NCBI GenBank assembly: GCA_947359465.1
Contig: OX375883.1
Span: forward strand, 14,882,088-14,946,087
Length of the DNA: 64,000 bases
DNA from: Metellina segmentata
Lineage: Eukaryota > Arthropoda > Arachnida > Araneae > Tetragnathidae
Reading direction: 5' to 3'
Below are positions 10,553 through 22,142 of the stretch, in pieces. The position numbers were made by a program, and so were the translations under genes. Position 1 is the first letter of the stretch. Each line of letters opens with the position of its first letter. The notes beneath the pieces are model-generated. The model saw nothing but the letters and a program-made list of their open reading frames with translations. It was not told where the DNA came from and made no database searches.

Positions 10553-13500
10553 TTATACGTGATATATAAAACCAATGTCATATAAGAAGTTAAAAATATT
10601 TGGATGAGGATTCTCACCAATTATCTCTTCTAAAACCAATGAATAAGAATTAAAATGTTTAAGTCGTTGCCTATTAAAATGAGAACATTCTATTAAAATA
10701 TGTTTTACAGTTAGTGGACAAATACAATGATTACAAATAGGTGATCTTCTCCTAGGAGGAGGTGTCTGTGGGTGATCCTAGTATGTCCAATACGGAGGCG
10801 CGTCATTATTACTTGCTGCCTTCTTAAAGGTAGCGATTTCCAGTTAGATATACTTGGTTTGATAGCGTGAAGTTTATTCTCCGACTGTTCGTTCCATTCT
10901 TTCTGCCATTTGTCTTCTAAAAATGTGTAAATGAAAGGTTTTATGTCACGATAAGGGATAGTATGATTAAAATTATTTACGGCCGATTTGGCGGCTTTGT
11001 CAGCAATTTCATTTCCCGATATCCCAACATGAGATGGGATCCAACAGAATAACAAGTTAAAATTTTTGGATGAAAGATGATAAATTTTTTTCAGTGACTC
11101 TAAAACAATGGGATGACTGTCATGATCAGGATGTTTCAATGACTCTAAAACGCTTAATGAATCAGTGAAAATGATATATTTTTTATGAACATGATCAGTA
11201 ATGTTTTCTAATGCTTTATATATGGCCATGATTTCAGAGGTAAAAACAGAACATGAAGAATGAAGTTTAAAACTGTGAACAGAGTTATTAATAGTGAACG
11301 CAGCTCCAACATAGTTTGCCCTTTTAGAAACGTCCGTATAAATATGTATAAAATTAGAGTATTGTTCTATGTGCTTTTGAAACAGTTGTTTGTAAATAAT
11401 ATCAGAGGTATCTGCTTTATAAAAATCTTGGAAAGGGTTTTGATATTCAAAATCATGATTAAACCAAGGAGAGAAATAATAAAGTTTTTTCTGGGTGACG
11501 TCAAATGAAGAAATTTCGGATGCGTCCATTAAATCCAGCATTCTTAAATGAAATGTAGGGATGAAAGATGTTTTTGCTTGATAAAGGCGTTTCAAATATG
11601 GACTGTGATGAATGGTATGCAATGGGTGATGAGGTAGTGAGGAAATTCTAAAATAATATTCTAAGGACAACAACTGTCGCCTTAGGTCCAGGGAAGGTTC
11701 ATAAGAGTCTACATACAAGCTGTTCACGGGTGAAGTCCTAAAGGCCCCAGAACATAAACGTAAAGCTGTGTGGTGGATAGTGTTCAGTGTTTGTAGAGCA
11801 GATTTTCTGGCCGAACCATACACCACGCAGCCGTAATCTAATTTTGATCGTATTAATGCTCTATATATTTTTAAAAGACAATTCCGATCAGATCCCCATG
11901 ATAACTTAGATAAAACTCTTAATATGTTGAGGGCCTTTTCGCAGCGTTTGCGTAAATTTAAAATATGCGGTTGAAAAGTCAACTTCTTGTCAAATATGAT
12001 ACCTAAAAATTTTAAATTGTCCACAACATTAATTAAAATATCTTTGAAAAATATTTCAGGGTCAAGATGAAGATTTCGTTTTTTGCAGAAATGAACGCAT
12101 GCAGTTTTCGACGGTGAAAAACTGAATCCATTTTCATTTGTCCAATTAGTTATTTTGTTAACGGCCTGTTGTAGTTGTCTCTCTATTAAACGAATGTCTT
12201 TAGCTGCGCATGAAATTTGGAGATCGTCAACGTAAATAAGGCCCTTGACAGATGGAGGCAATTGAGAAACAATATTGTTAATTTTTAAAATGAATAAAGT
12301 TACACTTAAAACACTGCCTTGTGGTACTCCTTCCTCTTGTATAAAAACATCCGAGAAAATAGATCCAATCCTTACCTTAAAATACCTTATTTCTAAAAAA
12401 TTTTGAATAAAAATCGGCAGATTTCCTCTTATATCATTATTAAAAATATCCTTTAAAATTCCATGACGCCATGTACGATCGTAGGCCTTTTCGATATCGA
12501 AAAAAATCGAAACGAGATGCTTATTTTGCACAAAAGCGTTACGTATTTCGGTCTCGAGAGCTACTAAGTTGTCAATAGTTGATCGACATTTTCTAAAACC
12601 ACTTTGAAGTGGAGAAAGACATTTTTCTTTTTTTTAAATATAAATTAATCTCGCGTTGACCATCTTTTCTAAAATTTTGCATAGGCAGCTTGTCAGGGCT
12701 ATTGGACGGTAGTTAGAAGGATTCTTGGGGTCTTTATTTGGTTTCAGTATGGGTATAACATTAGCATACCTCCATGACTGCGGAAAAGTGTGTTCGGTCC
12801 AAATTCTATTGTAAAATTTGAGATGATTTAGAGAACTATTTGAAAGATGTTTGAGCATGATGTAACTGATATTATCTGGGCCAGGAGTTGATTTGTGGAC
12901 TAAGGATAAAGCTTTTATCATTTCCAGAAAAGTAAAGTCACAATTATATGATAATATACTGTTTGAAGTAAAATTAATTTTATTCTTCTCAGACGCAATT
13001 TTGAGTTTTTTAAAACTTTCAGGGTAGTTAGTGGAGCTGGATATTTCAGAAAGGCATGAAGCAATTGCGTTTGCTATATCTTTGGGTGCTGATAGTACTT
13101 GGTTATTGCATTCTAGAATCGGAATTTGTCTATTGGGGTAAACACCGGAAATTCTTTTAATTCGTTTCCATAATTGTTTACTAGTGACTTTACTATTTAT
13201 ACTATTGATATAATTCATCCAAGAATCCCTCTTACTCAGTCGTTGTATTTTTCGAAAGGCCGCTTTTGTTTTTTTATAAAAAATATAGTTTTCACTTTTT
13301 TGTTGGATATCTATTAAAAATATTCCAGGCTTTCCTCTGTTTCCGATAGGCATCGCTACATTCGTCATTCCACCAAGGTTTCTTTTGTTTTTTAGGCGCA
13401 TTTCTGACTTTTTTAATTGAGGCGTCAGCACTTGCTATAATTATATCTGTTATTTTAAAAGTTACTTCATTGATGTCACCAATTTCTACTATGTTAGAAA

Positions 13501-14233
13501 TATCTGCGAGGCTAGTAAAGAGTGGCCAGTTGGCAGTTTCAAAGATGTAGTTAGTTTGGCTGACAGAGTGAGGTTGGTATTGGCCTTCATATTTTAGTTT
13601 AATAGGATAATGGTCACTATTGTAAAGGTAAGAATCCACAGAAAAGGTCCAAAATGGTAAAATTGAAGGAGTGCAAATTGCCAGATCTATTGAATGGTAA
13701 GTAAGTGAAGGTGAATGAAAGTAGGTAGGTTGGCCGTTATTCATAATACATAAATCATTGTCTGTTATTATTTTTTCAATTTGTTTGCCTCTATTATTAA
13801 TGTCTGAACTGCCCCAAAGAATATGATGGCCATTTAGGTCACCAAGTATAATGAATGGTTGCGGAAGTTGATCTATCAAATTATTTAATTCAGAAGTGGC
13901 GACATGGGTGTTAGGAGGTAAGTATAAATTGCATATTGTAATTAAGATATTGACATGAAGTCTTACAGCAACAGCTTGCAGATTTGTTTTAAGATTAATT
14001 TGAGTGACTGGAAAGTCATGGGAGGCAAGCAAAGCAACACCTCCACATGCTCTTTGACCATCATCGTAATCTTTTCTGAATATTGTGAAGTAGGGAATGT
14101 TGGTGGAATCAGTGCTTCTTAAATAGGTCTCCTGGAGGGCGATAGCAGCTGGCTTGTTATTGTTTATGATGTGTTTTAAATCATCAATTTTTTGTCGAAA
14201 ACCCCGGCAGTTCCAGGAAAGAAAGGAAGCCAT
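10553..14233 (-). pseudogene. LINE ORF2: endonuclease, reverse transcriptase, RNase H (frameshifted)
   Basis: The start ATG gives MASFLSWNCRGFRQK. Endonuclease residues appear in ALQETYLR, ILGDLNGHHILWGSSD and LYNSDHYPI (to about residue 220). Reverse transcriptase blocks are STPGPDNISYIMLKHL, NPSNYRPIALTSCLCKILE, IFFDIEKAYDRTWRHG, VPQGSVLSVTLF and the active-site YVDDLQIS. RNase H follows with IYTD, SEIMAIYKALE, IIFTDSLSVLESL and WIPSHVGISGNEIAD, giving the D-E-D-D set. A C-terminal Cys-His segment (CNHCICPLTVKHILIECSHF) ends at TAA 10553. Frameshifts lie near 13310, 12630 (an A-run) and 10735. The intact enzyme would nick DNA and copy its own RNA into the nick. Confidence 0.92.
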
Positions 14234-14262
14234 AAAAATAACGGATAAAAGAAAAGAGAAAA

Positions 14263-15517
14263 CTACTTGTGTTTTCTCGTCCTAGGACGAGATCTGTCTT
14301 GCCGAAGATCCTTCTTGGACTTGGGTGGCGAAGTCTCCAAGCCATCACTCTCTACAGATGAAATATCGCTTTCAGTGTTATATAGATTTATGAGGTCGTT
14401 GGTGGAAGGATTAGTTATCAAGTTTCTGGATGTAACATCAGGCTGAAGAGAGGTTTGAGAAGTACTTTTAGCTATTTTGATATTACTTTGTTCAGATGAT
14501 ATGGCTCTTTTTAAAGAAGTATTGATAGATCGATTTGGTTGATTTATCTGTTTTGTATTGGATGAGGTTGTAGCTGATGCTTTAGAGAAAAGAGGCGTTA
14601 TAGGTTGGTTCATTGAAGTTTTATGTTGGGCAGATGGCTTAAAAATAGTTACATCGGTTTGAGTTCCGTTAGTTTTGAAAGTTTTTTTTACTATTGAAGA
14701 GAGAGTAAGAAATTCCAGGTTTTGGGGTGCGATCATTTATAATTTTTCGGGCCTCCGGAAATGAAATGTTTTGTTGAACTTTTATTGTTTGAATTTCTTT
14801 TTCAATTTGAAATTTAGGGCAAGACCTGGCAAAAGCTGGATGATCACCTTTGCAGTTTGCACAGCAAAGGGATGATGATGCACAGATATCGGTCTTATGA
14901 TCAATACTGGAGCATTTTGCACAGGTCTCTTTGCCACGGCAAGCCATGAAAGAGTGACCGAATCTTTGGCATTTGAAACAACGAACAGGATTAGGTATGA
15001 AAGGTCGGACTGGGCAATTTATATAAGCTATTTTTACGTGTTTTGGTAGACTTGGGGTATTGAAAGTAAGTATTAAATGTTTGGTGGGTATTTTTTGGCC
15101 GTTTCTTTGAATAGTTATTCTTCTGACATTTGATACGTATTGTTGGGATAGGGATTCAAGGATGTCTTGTTCGGTGTCATGAACTAGGTCGGATTCAGAA
15201 ATTACTCCTCGCGATGAATTTAATGTTTTGTGTGGTGTAACAGTTACAGCTATTGGACCGACAGATTTTATTTTTTGGATGTTTATAGCCTGTGTTTTAT
15301 TTGTTATTTCTATAAGAACATCTCCTGCTAAGGTTTTTTTAATATTTTTTGTTTCTCCAACCATTCCTAATATTGTTTTATGAAGTAATATTGCTGATAT
15401 GTTTTTAAGATTGTCCTCATTACTTTTCATTATAAAAAATTTCTGTTCTGATTGGTGTTCACTATTTTTATTACAAAGGTGCTCCACTGAAGGAGAAGTA
15501 GATTTTTGATTTTCCAT
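14263..15517 (-). pseudogene. LINE ORF1 (gag-like RNA-binding protein), one frameshift
   Basis: Begins MENQKSTSPSVEHLCN. After an N-terminal domain of about 170 residues come three zinc knuckles: CFKCQRFGHSFMAC, CAKCSSIDHKTDIC and CANCKGDHPAFARSC. This is the typical ORF1 arrangement in I and Jockey LINEs, where the protein coats the element RNA. A frameshift near 14700 moves the last 150 residues, which are Ser/Thr/Asn-rich and end with a basic KSKKDLRQDRSRPRTRKHK tail, into another frame. The stop is 29 bases before the ORF2 ATG. Confidence 0.88.
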
Positions 15518-15559
15518 GTTAGAAAAAGAGATGTTCAGTCCCCGGCGGCACCACCCACC

Positions 15560-15703
15560 ATGGAGTCCAACGAGGGGATACAGGTTCCTGCACCGGTGCT
15601 AGCCAGGGACTATACGAACCCAACTCACCCCTGTGACTGCCCTAAGGAGCTAGTTGGTGAGCGGGTCCTTAGCCCAAGCAGGATATACCCACCAGCCGAT
15701 TAA
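15560..15703 (+). other. 47-codon antisense ORF in the LINE 5' leader, copy 2
   Basis: Same position, strong CCACCATGG start context and exact length as 7628-7771. About 13 of 47 residues differ between the copies and the ends (MESNE and IYPPAD) are the same. No domain recognised. Treat it as an open question, not a confirmed gene. Confidence 0.35.
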
Positions 15704-16054
15704 TGTACTGGGACCGAAGTACATTTCCTGTTTATCCGAAGCAGGAGCCGAAGCAATGTATTGGGGCGTTATGTTGTCCCTCAATCACCAGGATCACCTT
15801 TTCCGAAGACACAGGTCTCCACGCACGGCAAACACGTGGGTGATATAATCCCCAAGAGGAGCTAAATGCACAGACCGGCGAAAAGCTTCTCAAGGGGAGC
15901 CCTCACCTCCGAAGAGGCAACCACAACGAGGGAGGAAGAAAAAAGGAAAAGCAGAAGGGTAGACTAGGAGAAGAACGAAAGGGAGAAAAGATCACTCAGG
16001 TACCCCGGGGTTGTGAAGCCCGTACAAACCTAAAGAAGGAATGCCCCTGGGGGC

Positions 16055-16068
16055 CACAAGAGGAAGGA
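16055..16068. repeat. Right 14-bp target-site duplication of the LINE
   Basis: Identical to 10397-10410. Confidence 0.9.
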
Positions 16069-16190
16069 GACAGACTGAATCCTAATGTTAAAACTTACAC
16101 GAATTGCCGCTAGCGGACGTATACACCTTATACTTTTTTAGTTCTGCAGCGGTTGGGAAAATTTGGAAAAAATCCCTGTTCTGTTTCCTC
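16069..16190 (-). repeat. Right arm of the palindromic repeat
   Basis: Inverted partner of 10275-10396. The arms diverge by scattered substitutions and small gaps. Confidence 0.8.
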
Positions 16191-16620
16191 CACTGTTGAA
16201 CAAAAGTAGGGTAGTACTAATGATTTTGTGCTATTGATAGACCTATGGGGAGAAAGCGTAAAGGGGAGTTGAGGTGTAGAGGAAATATCATTGCTGAAGG
16301 CAAGGAGTGGGGCGGCAAGTTGTCGGTTGGCCTAGGCGGGCAGAAGTATAAATCCGCCTCTGAAAAGGGGCTGTTGTGGCTCAGTGGGCTTCTCACCGCA
16401 TTAGTGGCTTGCAAGCTGTAGATGACATGGGTTCAATTCATGTGACTCTACCCTGAGTGTATTTATTTTTTTGTTTCAAACATTTCTTGTTTGTGTACGC
16501 ACACCTAATTCTATTTTGGAACAAACTTTTTTGAACTCGAATTCAAAATAAATATTTCATTCTGTTTTTACACGAGTCATTTTGATCTAACATAAGCGGA
16601 CCAAGCCAATTTCTAAGAAT
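16190..16620 (+). repeat. tRNA-derived SINE-like repeat, copy 2
   Basis: Homologous to 8127-8565 in opposite orientation. The head carries TGTGGCTCAGTGGG (A-box-like) at about 16374 and GGGTTCAATTC (B-box-like) at about 16429. The 3' half is AT-rich with AATAAATATTTCATTCT. Confidence 0.62.
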
Positions 16621-17663
16621 TTATTTGCCCAAATTTTAATTGCATAACAGCTAGTGTATGCGTTTTGGAACGCATGCTTTCATTTACCAATCTACATCTA
16701 GGTATCAACATTTTTATTGTATTTGGTTACTAACACATCTGAATTTCCTAACATCATTAAACAATTGGCGGAGAAGGATTCGATTATCTATCATTTGAAA
16801 ATATTGATGAATCAGTCGACAAAGCTCCTTAAGCAAAGATGAAATATTGGAGGTTGTAATTGAGACTACTAATCCACAGGATGTAGTGATAATGAATAAA
16901 ATGATCCTGTTCTAAATGCAGATTTAATAAAAGAGTGTCTGGAACTGACCAGAAAATTGGGTAATCATTTTGTAAAACATGATGCTAATGAGGAACGCGT
17001 TTTAAAATTTGAACGTGAACTGAAGTTGTTGGCAGCCTCTAACAGAGAATTATATAACGGGCTAACGAAAACAACGATTAATAACTGAATTAGTTCGTAA
17101 AACTGGTGAAACATTGCACGAGATGAGGCTCGTCCTCGTTCAAACAGAATTAGGTGTACATTAAGTTGACACAAAAAGGAGAGTTTGATCTCATTTGTAT
17201 TGTACTGATGTGCACACTTTATATTTTCAGGTTCCTCATCCATCTGATATCAAACTGGCCATCTGGGATAGTACTCTTATTTATGTTTTTATAATTTCTA
17301 TTATCAAAATGTGTTCTATGTGGGTTTGTTTTTATTTCTTGAGGCAGGTGTTATTACAAATCACACTTTTGAAAAATAAACAGCAAATGTGTTATTGCCA
17401 AAATGTTAAGTAGTTTTATAAATGACCCAATTAAAAAATAAAGTTTTGAGATAAAATTATTTAATAATGGGAAAAATCACTTAATGGTCATTATTTAAGT
17501 TTTGCCATGCAAAAAGTTTCTTTAGTCTTGTATAATAAATTATATGTCAGAAAAATAAATTTTGGTACCATGACTGACTTACTTGATAGTTAAAGTTCTT
17601 TGTTTATTGAATTGAAGATAAAAGTTTTTATCTACTATTCGTTTCTTTGTTTTTCTTGTATGA
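16621..17663. other. Spacer with a possible coding relic
   Basis: Between about 16780 and 17080 the plus strand reads charged, helix-like peptide segments in one frame (for example LIKECLELTRKLGNHF and LKFERELKLLAAS) broken by stops. I do not recognise the family and cannot call a gene. Confidence 0.3.
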
Positions 17664-17712
17664 TGATAGCCTGTTGTGTTGCTCCAGTACGACATTAATT
17701 AAAAAATACCTT
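17664..17712 (+). repeat. SINE 3' tail fragment
   Basis: CCTGTTGTGTTGCTCCAGTA then CGACATTAATTAAAAAATACC. This matches the shared 3' tail of the SINEs at 35560-35866 and 36021-36356. Confidence 0.6.
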
Positions 17713-18946
17713 GTATAATAAATTGAAGTACATATTCACTGTAACTGTAACACTCCTTTTTGTTTACCTTTATGTGTTTGTGTACAAAAATATCTTGCAA
17801 TGTCAGTGTCTTGCAAATCATTCTGAAAATATTAAATGTTGCTTACAATTTGTATTAAAAGATTTAAATTTACATCTTTAGTTATGATTTTAATATATTC
17901 AAGTTTACCAATGCTGTCTATGGTACACTCAAGTATTGTTAAAATTGAGATTTGGTAACTTAGTAATTTTTCTGGATTGAACTGTTTTGTAATTTAAATT
18001 GAGTTTTAGAACTGAACTAATTGTACTTATTTGTGGAATATAACATAGACCAGGCGACTGCATGCATAAAGAAGTCATTTAGAGTTTGGATGAAAATCCA
18101 AATTTTTCCCATATTGTGTTTGGAGAAAACCTACTTGTGGGTAATGTCAACAGAGGTCCCTCAACGTTTTCTTAGGAACTTTTCTGTAAGAAATCAGTCA
18201 TACTTTTTTATATCTTGCAGAGAACAGTGTTTCGAAAATCTTTTTTACACTTATTTGTTTTGACACACACTGAATAACTGTTTTATTTTTTTGTACCAGT
18301 CCATGTTCCCTTCCAATCATTAGGAGCACAATCTGAAACTATACCAATTGATTAAATACTAAATAATAAATCTGAAAGCTATATTTGTCAAGTGTTGTTT
18401 CAACAACCTTAAGGTATCCGTCAGCAGTTGCATTTTTCAGAAGTAAAATTGACAAAAAAAATCTCGCTCTGTCATCTTTTATGAAACGCACATATTACTC
18501 TTCAGTACCGAAATTTTTAAACATTGATGTATACCATTGAGACATCGGATTTTTGAATCAGCGATAGATTGCTTATTTCCAATGCTGGTTTACCGATGAT
18601 AGCGCTAACATCGATGTTTTAAATTCCGAAGGATTTCCTACTAAGCTAGCTGCAGTCAATCAACATTAAATAATTATCTGAACTTCAAATTATAATTTGT
18701 TTGCAGAATTGTCAACATTCAAACTAAATGACAAGCAAATCGCCACAGTTGGTAAACGCTTCAGATAAAATTGATGCTAATTTTCATTAATTCAAGGGTA
18801 TTCTTTCCTCCATTTATTCCTGGAAAGATAATTTGATACACTAAGTTTGATTTAAAGTGTTAAAAGCTCATAGGTTTTATGAAATAATATAACTCAAGTT
18901 TTTTGATGTTTAAGCATTTTATTTATATATTATAAGAAAAGTTGCA
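17713..18946. other. AT-rich spacer, nothing recognised
   Basis: No supported gene in about 1.2 kb. It may hold the 3' non-coding part and terminal repeat of the MULE element that follows, but I could not find that end. Confidence 0.45.
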
Positions 18947-19802
18947 TTAAAAACAACATTTTTCGAGTTCAGGCACTTGAAGAAACTCCTGTATCTGCAG
19001 ACTAAGCAACCTAAATAAACCAGATTCCATTTCCACATCACCCATGAGGTAGAAATCATAATTTCTTAAAGAGGTATTGCTAGGAGCCTTAATCCTCTCT
19101 GCACATGAAAAAGGAAAGTTGCAATTTGAGCTAACTTTTCCTTTCTCTAGAGCAATAATTCTATCAAACATCCTGTCACAGACAAATTTCATTAGCAAAT
19201 GGATTGTTCTATCCAGACGTTTTACTTTTTTACCTTCCAAATATATATATTTTATAATCCTGTGCATACGTTCAATGTCCATGTTCTTGTTGACACCAGC
19301 CCATTTGCGATACACAAAGCCCACTCTTGTTTTTGAAAACCACAAATGTATCTTCATCAGTCTGATAGTAAGCATCGGATCATTTTATAAATAATGGCCT
19401 GCTCTAATGAATCTGAAACTAATTCACTCAATTTCCTTCTCCAAACTTCTATTCACATGCCAAGAGCAAATCAGACGTTTCAAAGGTTTACCAAAAACTG
19501 ATGCCCAAGCATTTATAAATGCTTTTGCATCATCACTCATAAAGGTTTGTGGAGAAATACAAATGGATCTGTTTATTAATGCACTGAAAGCAATACTATC
19601 TTGACGATTGCTGAAAATGAAAGCACATGGAAAACCTTCCTTTTATCGTCAAGAAGCAGCACTGTGGCTAAATCAAAGTTATATGAATTTACACCATGTG
19701 TAAAATCAATGCATATAATATCATTGTCATACAAATTAAGCATACCTTTCTGGGAATCATTCATAATAACCAGAAGAAAATCTTCATTTTTTAACTTGGA
19801 AC
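18947..19802 (-). pseudogene. MULE transposase, C-terminal half
   Basis: Mutator-like transposase remnant. The duplicated start (19575-19802) holds the first catalytic region, DIICIDFTHGVNSYNFDLAT, where the D of CIDFTHG is the expected acidic residue. Downstream in shifted frames come MSDDAKAFINAW (second acidic region) and CSWHVNRSLEKEI (the C-x-WH zinc-binding segment). Then follows an alpha-helical tail from 19375 that ends ...PELEKCCF at 18947. Several frameshifts and stops (for example the TAA at 19576) make it non-functional. The family cuts and pastes DNA elements. Confidence 0.75.
19575..19802. repeat. 228-bp direct duplication, left copy
   Basis: Identical base for base, as read by eye, to 21695-21922. 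Both are the same stretch of MULE coding sequence, and they sit on either side of the gag/LTR insertion. Confidence 0.9.
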
Positions 19803-20982
19803 TATTAATTAAAGTTCTATTTACATCTCTTTTGGGACACACGTCGGCCTTGTGCCCATAATTTTTACATTTAAAGCATCTCACACCCTCAGTTTTCTTT
19901 TCACAATTTATCGACTTATGTCCATATTCATTGCAGTTGTAACATTTTATATGATTGGTGTTAGTTTGTTCAGGGCGCACGAAAGATCGAGGCTTTAATT
20001 TGTCAAAATCCCTATTGAAACGCTTCTTATATTTATCGTCTGATGTTTTCGAATCTCTATTGGGTTTTAAATGACATCGAGCCGCTTCATATTCGTCTAA
20101 TTTATTGACGAGTTGGTCTATTTTCGTTATTTTCGGTAGCTCGTCTATAAAATGGTCTCGAACGTCATTGGGTATTTTTCGTTTTAGTTGATCGGTAATC
20201 ATGAGTTCTTTAAGGTCTTGGTAATTTGATACTTCCAACCCACTCGTCCATTCTTCAAAGAAATTTTTCAGATCATGAGCAAAGTCATTCCAAGTAGAAG
20301 ACGCTTCTTTTCTATGCGAAAGGAAATTTTGCCTAAATTGTTCCGGATTTAATTTAAAACGTTTCAACAATAATCTCTTGACATTTTCATAGTCATTAGC
20401 CTTTTCGTCAGGCTCACACGTGATAAGATTAGCCAAATCCAATGGGAGTAACCCCAACAAATGTGTAACCCATTCCGTTTTTGGTATTTCGATACGACTA
20501 ATCTGTCTTTCAAATAAAGTTAAATAACAGCTAATATCCTTATTCGTCTCGTAACGGTTAATCAATTTCAATAAATCGTTATTGTATAGGCTGGTAGTTT
20601 TACCATAACTGTTGCCTTGTCCGTTAGCAGTTTCGATTTCGAGTTTCCTTAATTCGAATTCGCGGGCATGTTTTTCAGCTTCAATTTTCTCTGCGCGTTT
20701 TTCGGCTTCAATTTTCTCTGCGCGGGCTTGTTTTTCGGCTTCAATTTTCTCTGCGCGTTTTTCGGCTTCAATTTTCTCTGCGCGTTTTTCGGCTTCAATT
20801 TTCTCTTCGCGTTCAGTTCTAATAACACTCAACAGATTTTTTGTTATCTCCTCGTCATAATTTTCAGAATCTATTATAAGTTTCGAGCACTGCGCTACTT
20901 TGGGATTCGCTGGCACTATTAGGCCTAATTCGTCAATCAATGTTAGCAAATCTGCTTTTCGGGCCTTAGTTAAATATGCCAT
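19576..20982 (-). pseudogene. Retrotransposon gag fused in frame to MULE sequence
   Basis: A 468-codon open frame. Residues 1-393 are an LTR-retrotransposon gag of the Gypsy type. There is an N-terminal helical part and a highly charged repeat of EKIEAEKRA units at about 55-105, encoded by 24-27-base direct repeats. A capsid-like domain follows (VTHLLGLLPLDLANLI, FRQNFLSHRKEASSTWNDFA), then two CCHC knuckles, CYNCNEYGHKSINC and CFKCKNYGHKADVC. Gag would assemble particles around element RNA. From residue 394 on, after RDVNRTLIN, the frame continues into the duplicated MULE sequence. No protease or pol follows, so the retroelement is truncated. Whether the chimera is expressed is unknown. Confidence 0.8.
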
Positions 20983-21694
20983 GTCATCAATTAAAACAAA
21001 ATTCTGTACTCACAGTTTCGAAAGTTCCTTCTATCCGTCTTTTCCGTCAACTCGTCTTTTTCGTCTACGCGTTTTTTCGTCTACGCGTTTTCTTTTTTGT
21101 CGTTTCAGTCTATCATCAGCACCACGTCAGGAGAAGTCATGAGACTGTTCTTGCAGATGATTAAAACACAAGTCCAGGTTTGCATAGGGAGTCAAAACAT
21201 TCCGCCGGCCGGTTCAATCGTCACTGCTTTCGGGGTCTGCTAATCCGTCGTTCAAGCCCTCGTACGAAGGAGGAGAATCGTCGCGGTCGTCAACGGTTTT
21301 TCACATCCCGGTCGAACCCTCATTTTTTGTAAGATTCGTGTTATTCTGTTTGGTAAGGTCTATATTAAAGACTTCGAATCTTACAGCACATTGACATTTA
21401 ATGAATAAATATATACAATTATTATGTACAGTTGAGTTATATTTCAAAAAAGTTCCGTCATTATCGGCAGCAGTCGTCTCTGCTCGGAAAAAATACGTCA
21501 GCTCTCAATGGCGTCCAGGGGAAAAAGTGTCTGTTCTATTAATTTTCTCGTAACTGAATACCAGAATGTGAATGGCTCGTGACAGTCTTGCCTTGCATTC
21601 CTACTACAATGCAACTGACTCCTACCAGTCTCGTTGCTCTTACAATGAGTTCTTTCCAGACTAGTAGACAACTACCGTTGTCTAGTATTCCTAC
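20983..21694 (-). repeat. Probable 5' LTR and leader of the gag element
   Basis: Upstream of gag on the minus strand. A terminal TG can be read at 21695-21694 directly against the MULE duplication. The region carries a TATATATTTATTCATTAAAT stretch and a boundary near 21330 (...GAATCTTACA) that could be the LTR end. With no second LTR for comparison the limits are guesses. Confidence 0.4.
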
Positions 21695-21922
21695 ATTAAT
21701 GCACTGAAAGCAATACTATCTTGACGATTGCTGAAAATGAAAGCACATGGAAAACCTTCCTTTTATCGTCAAGAAGCAGCACTGTGGCTAAATCAAAGTT
21801 ATATGAATTTACACCATGTGTAAAATCAATGCATATAATATCATTGTCATACAAATTAAGCATACCTTTCTGGGAATCATTCATAATAACCAGAAGAAAA
21901 TCTTCATTTTTTAACTTGGAAC
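21695..21922. repeat. 228-bp direct duplication, right copy
   Basis: Identical to 19575-19802. It continues directly into the upstream MULE coding sequence, so this is the copy in its original context. Confidence 0.9.
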
Positions 21923-22110
21923 AGTCGGCAAGAAGTACATTTTGTGGCTTATAGAAAACCATAGCAGAGTTTTACTCTTGCAACATGCTACTTACCCATT
22001 TGGTAACACTAACAGCATCATTCCTATCCAATACTCCATTCAAGTTTAAATTATATTTAGTTTGGATGTTTAATAACATCTCGTCTAGTTGAGAGATTAA
22101 TAGGTTCTAA
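21695..22110 (-). pseudogene. MULE transposase, middle part
   Basis: Minus-strand coding that leads into the catalytic region. LDEMLLNIQTKYNLNLNGVL, then NDAVSVTKWVSSMLQE, then MVFYKPQNVLLADCSKLKNE, and the DIICIDFTHG motif. The order matches MULE proteins I know from arthropods. The sequence is interrupted at about 22110 by a 2.2-kb AT-rich block; the N-terminal part resumes near 24370. Confidence 0.65.
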
Positions 22111-22142
22111 ATTATCACCTATTTCATCCAGAATAGGGAATA

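Larger units (their letters stand above)
10411..16054 (-). mobile_element. Full-length I-clade LINE retrotransposon, copy 2 (5,644 bp)
   Basis: Bounded by a perfect 14-bp duplication. Read on the minus strand it has a 5' leader of about 540 bases, ORF1 with zinc knuckles (15517-14263), a 29-base gap, ORF2 with endonuclease, reverse transcriptase and RNase H (14233-10553), a 140-base 3' UTR and a tail of CCAAT repeats. The domain order and RNase H place it in the I group of LINEs. ORF1 has one frameshift and ORF2 about three, so it is young but dead as it stands. Confidence 0.92.

Noticed and set aside
16780..17090. Charged helix-like peptide segments on the plus strand
   Set aside because: Broken by stops and not assignable to a family; could be chance in AT-rich DNA.
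20612..21164. Plus-strand frames rich in Phe, Ser and Ala
   Set aside because: Antisense reading of the gag charged repeat and leader.
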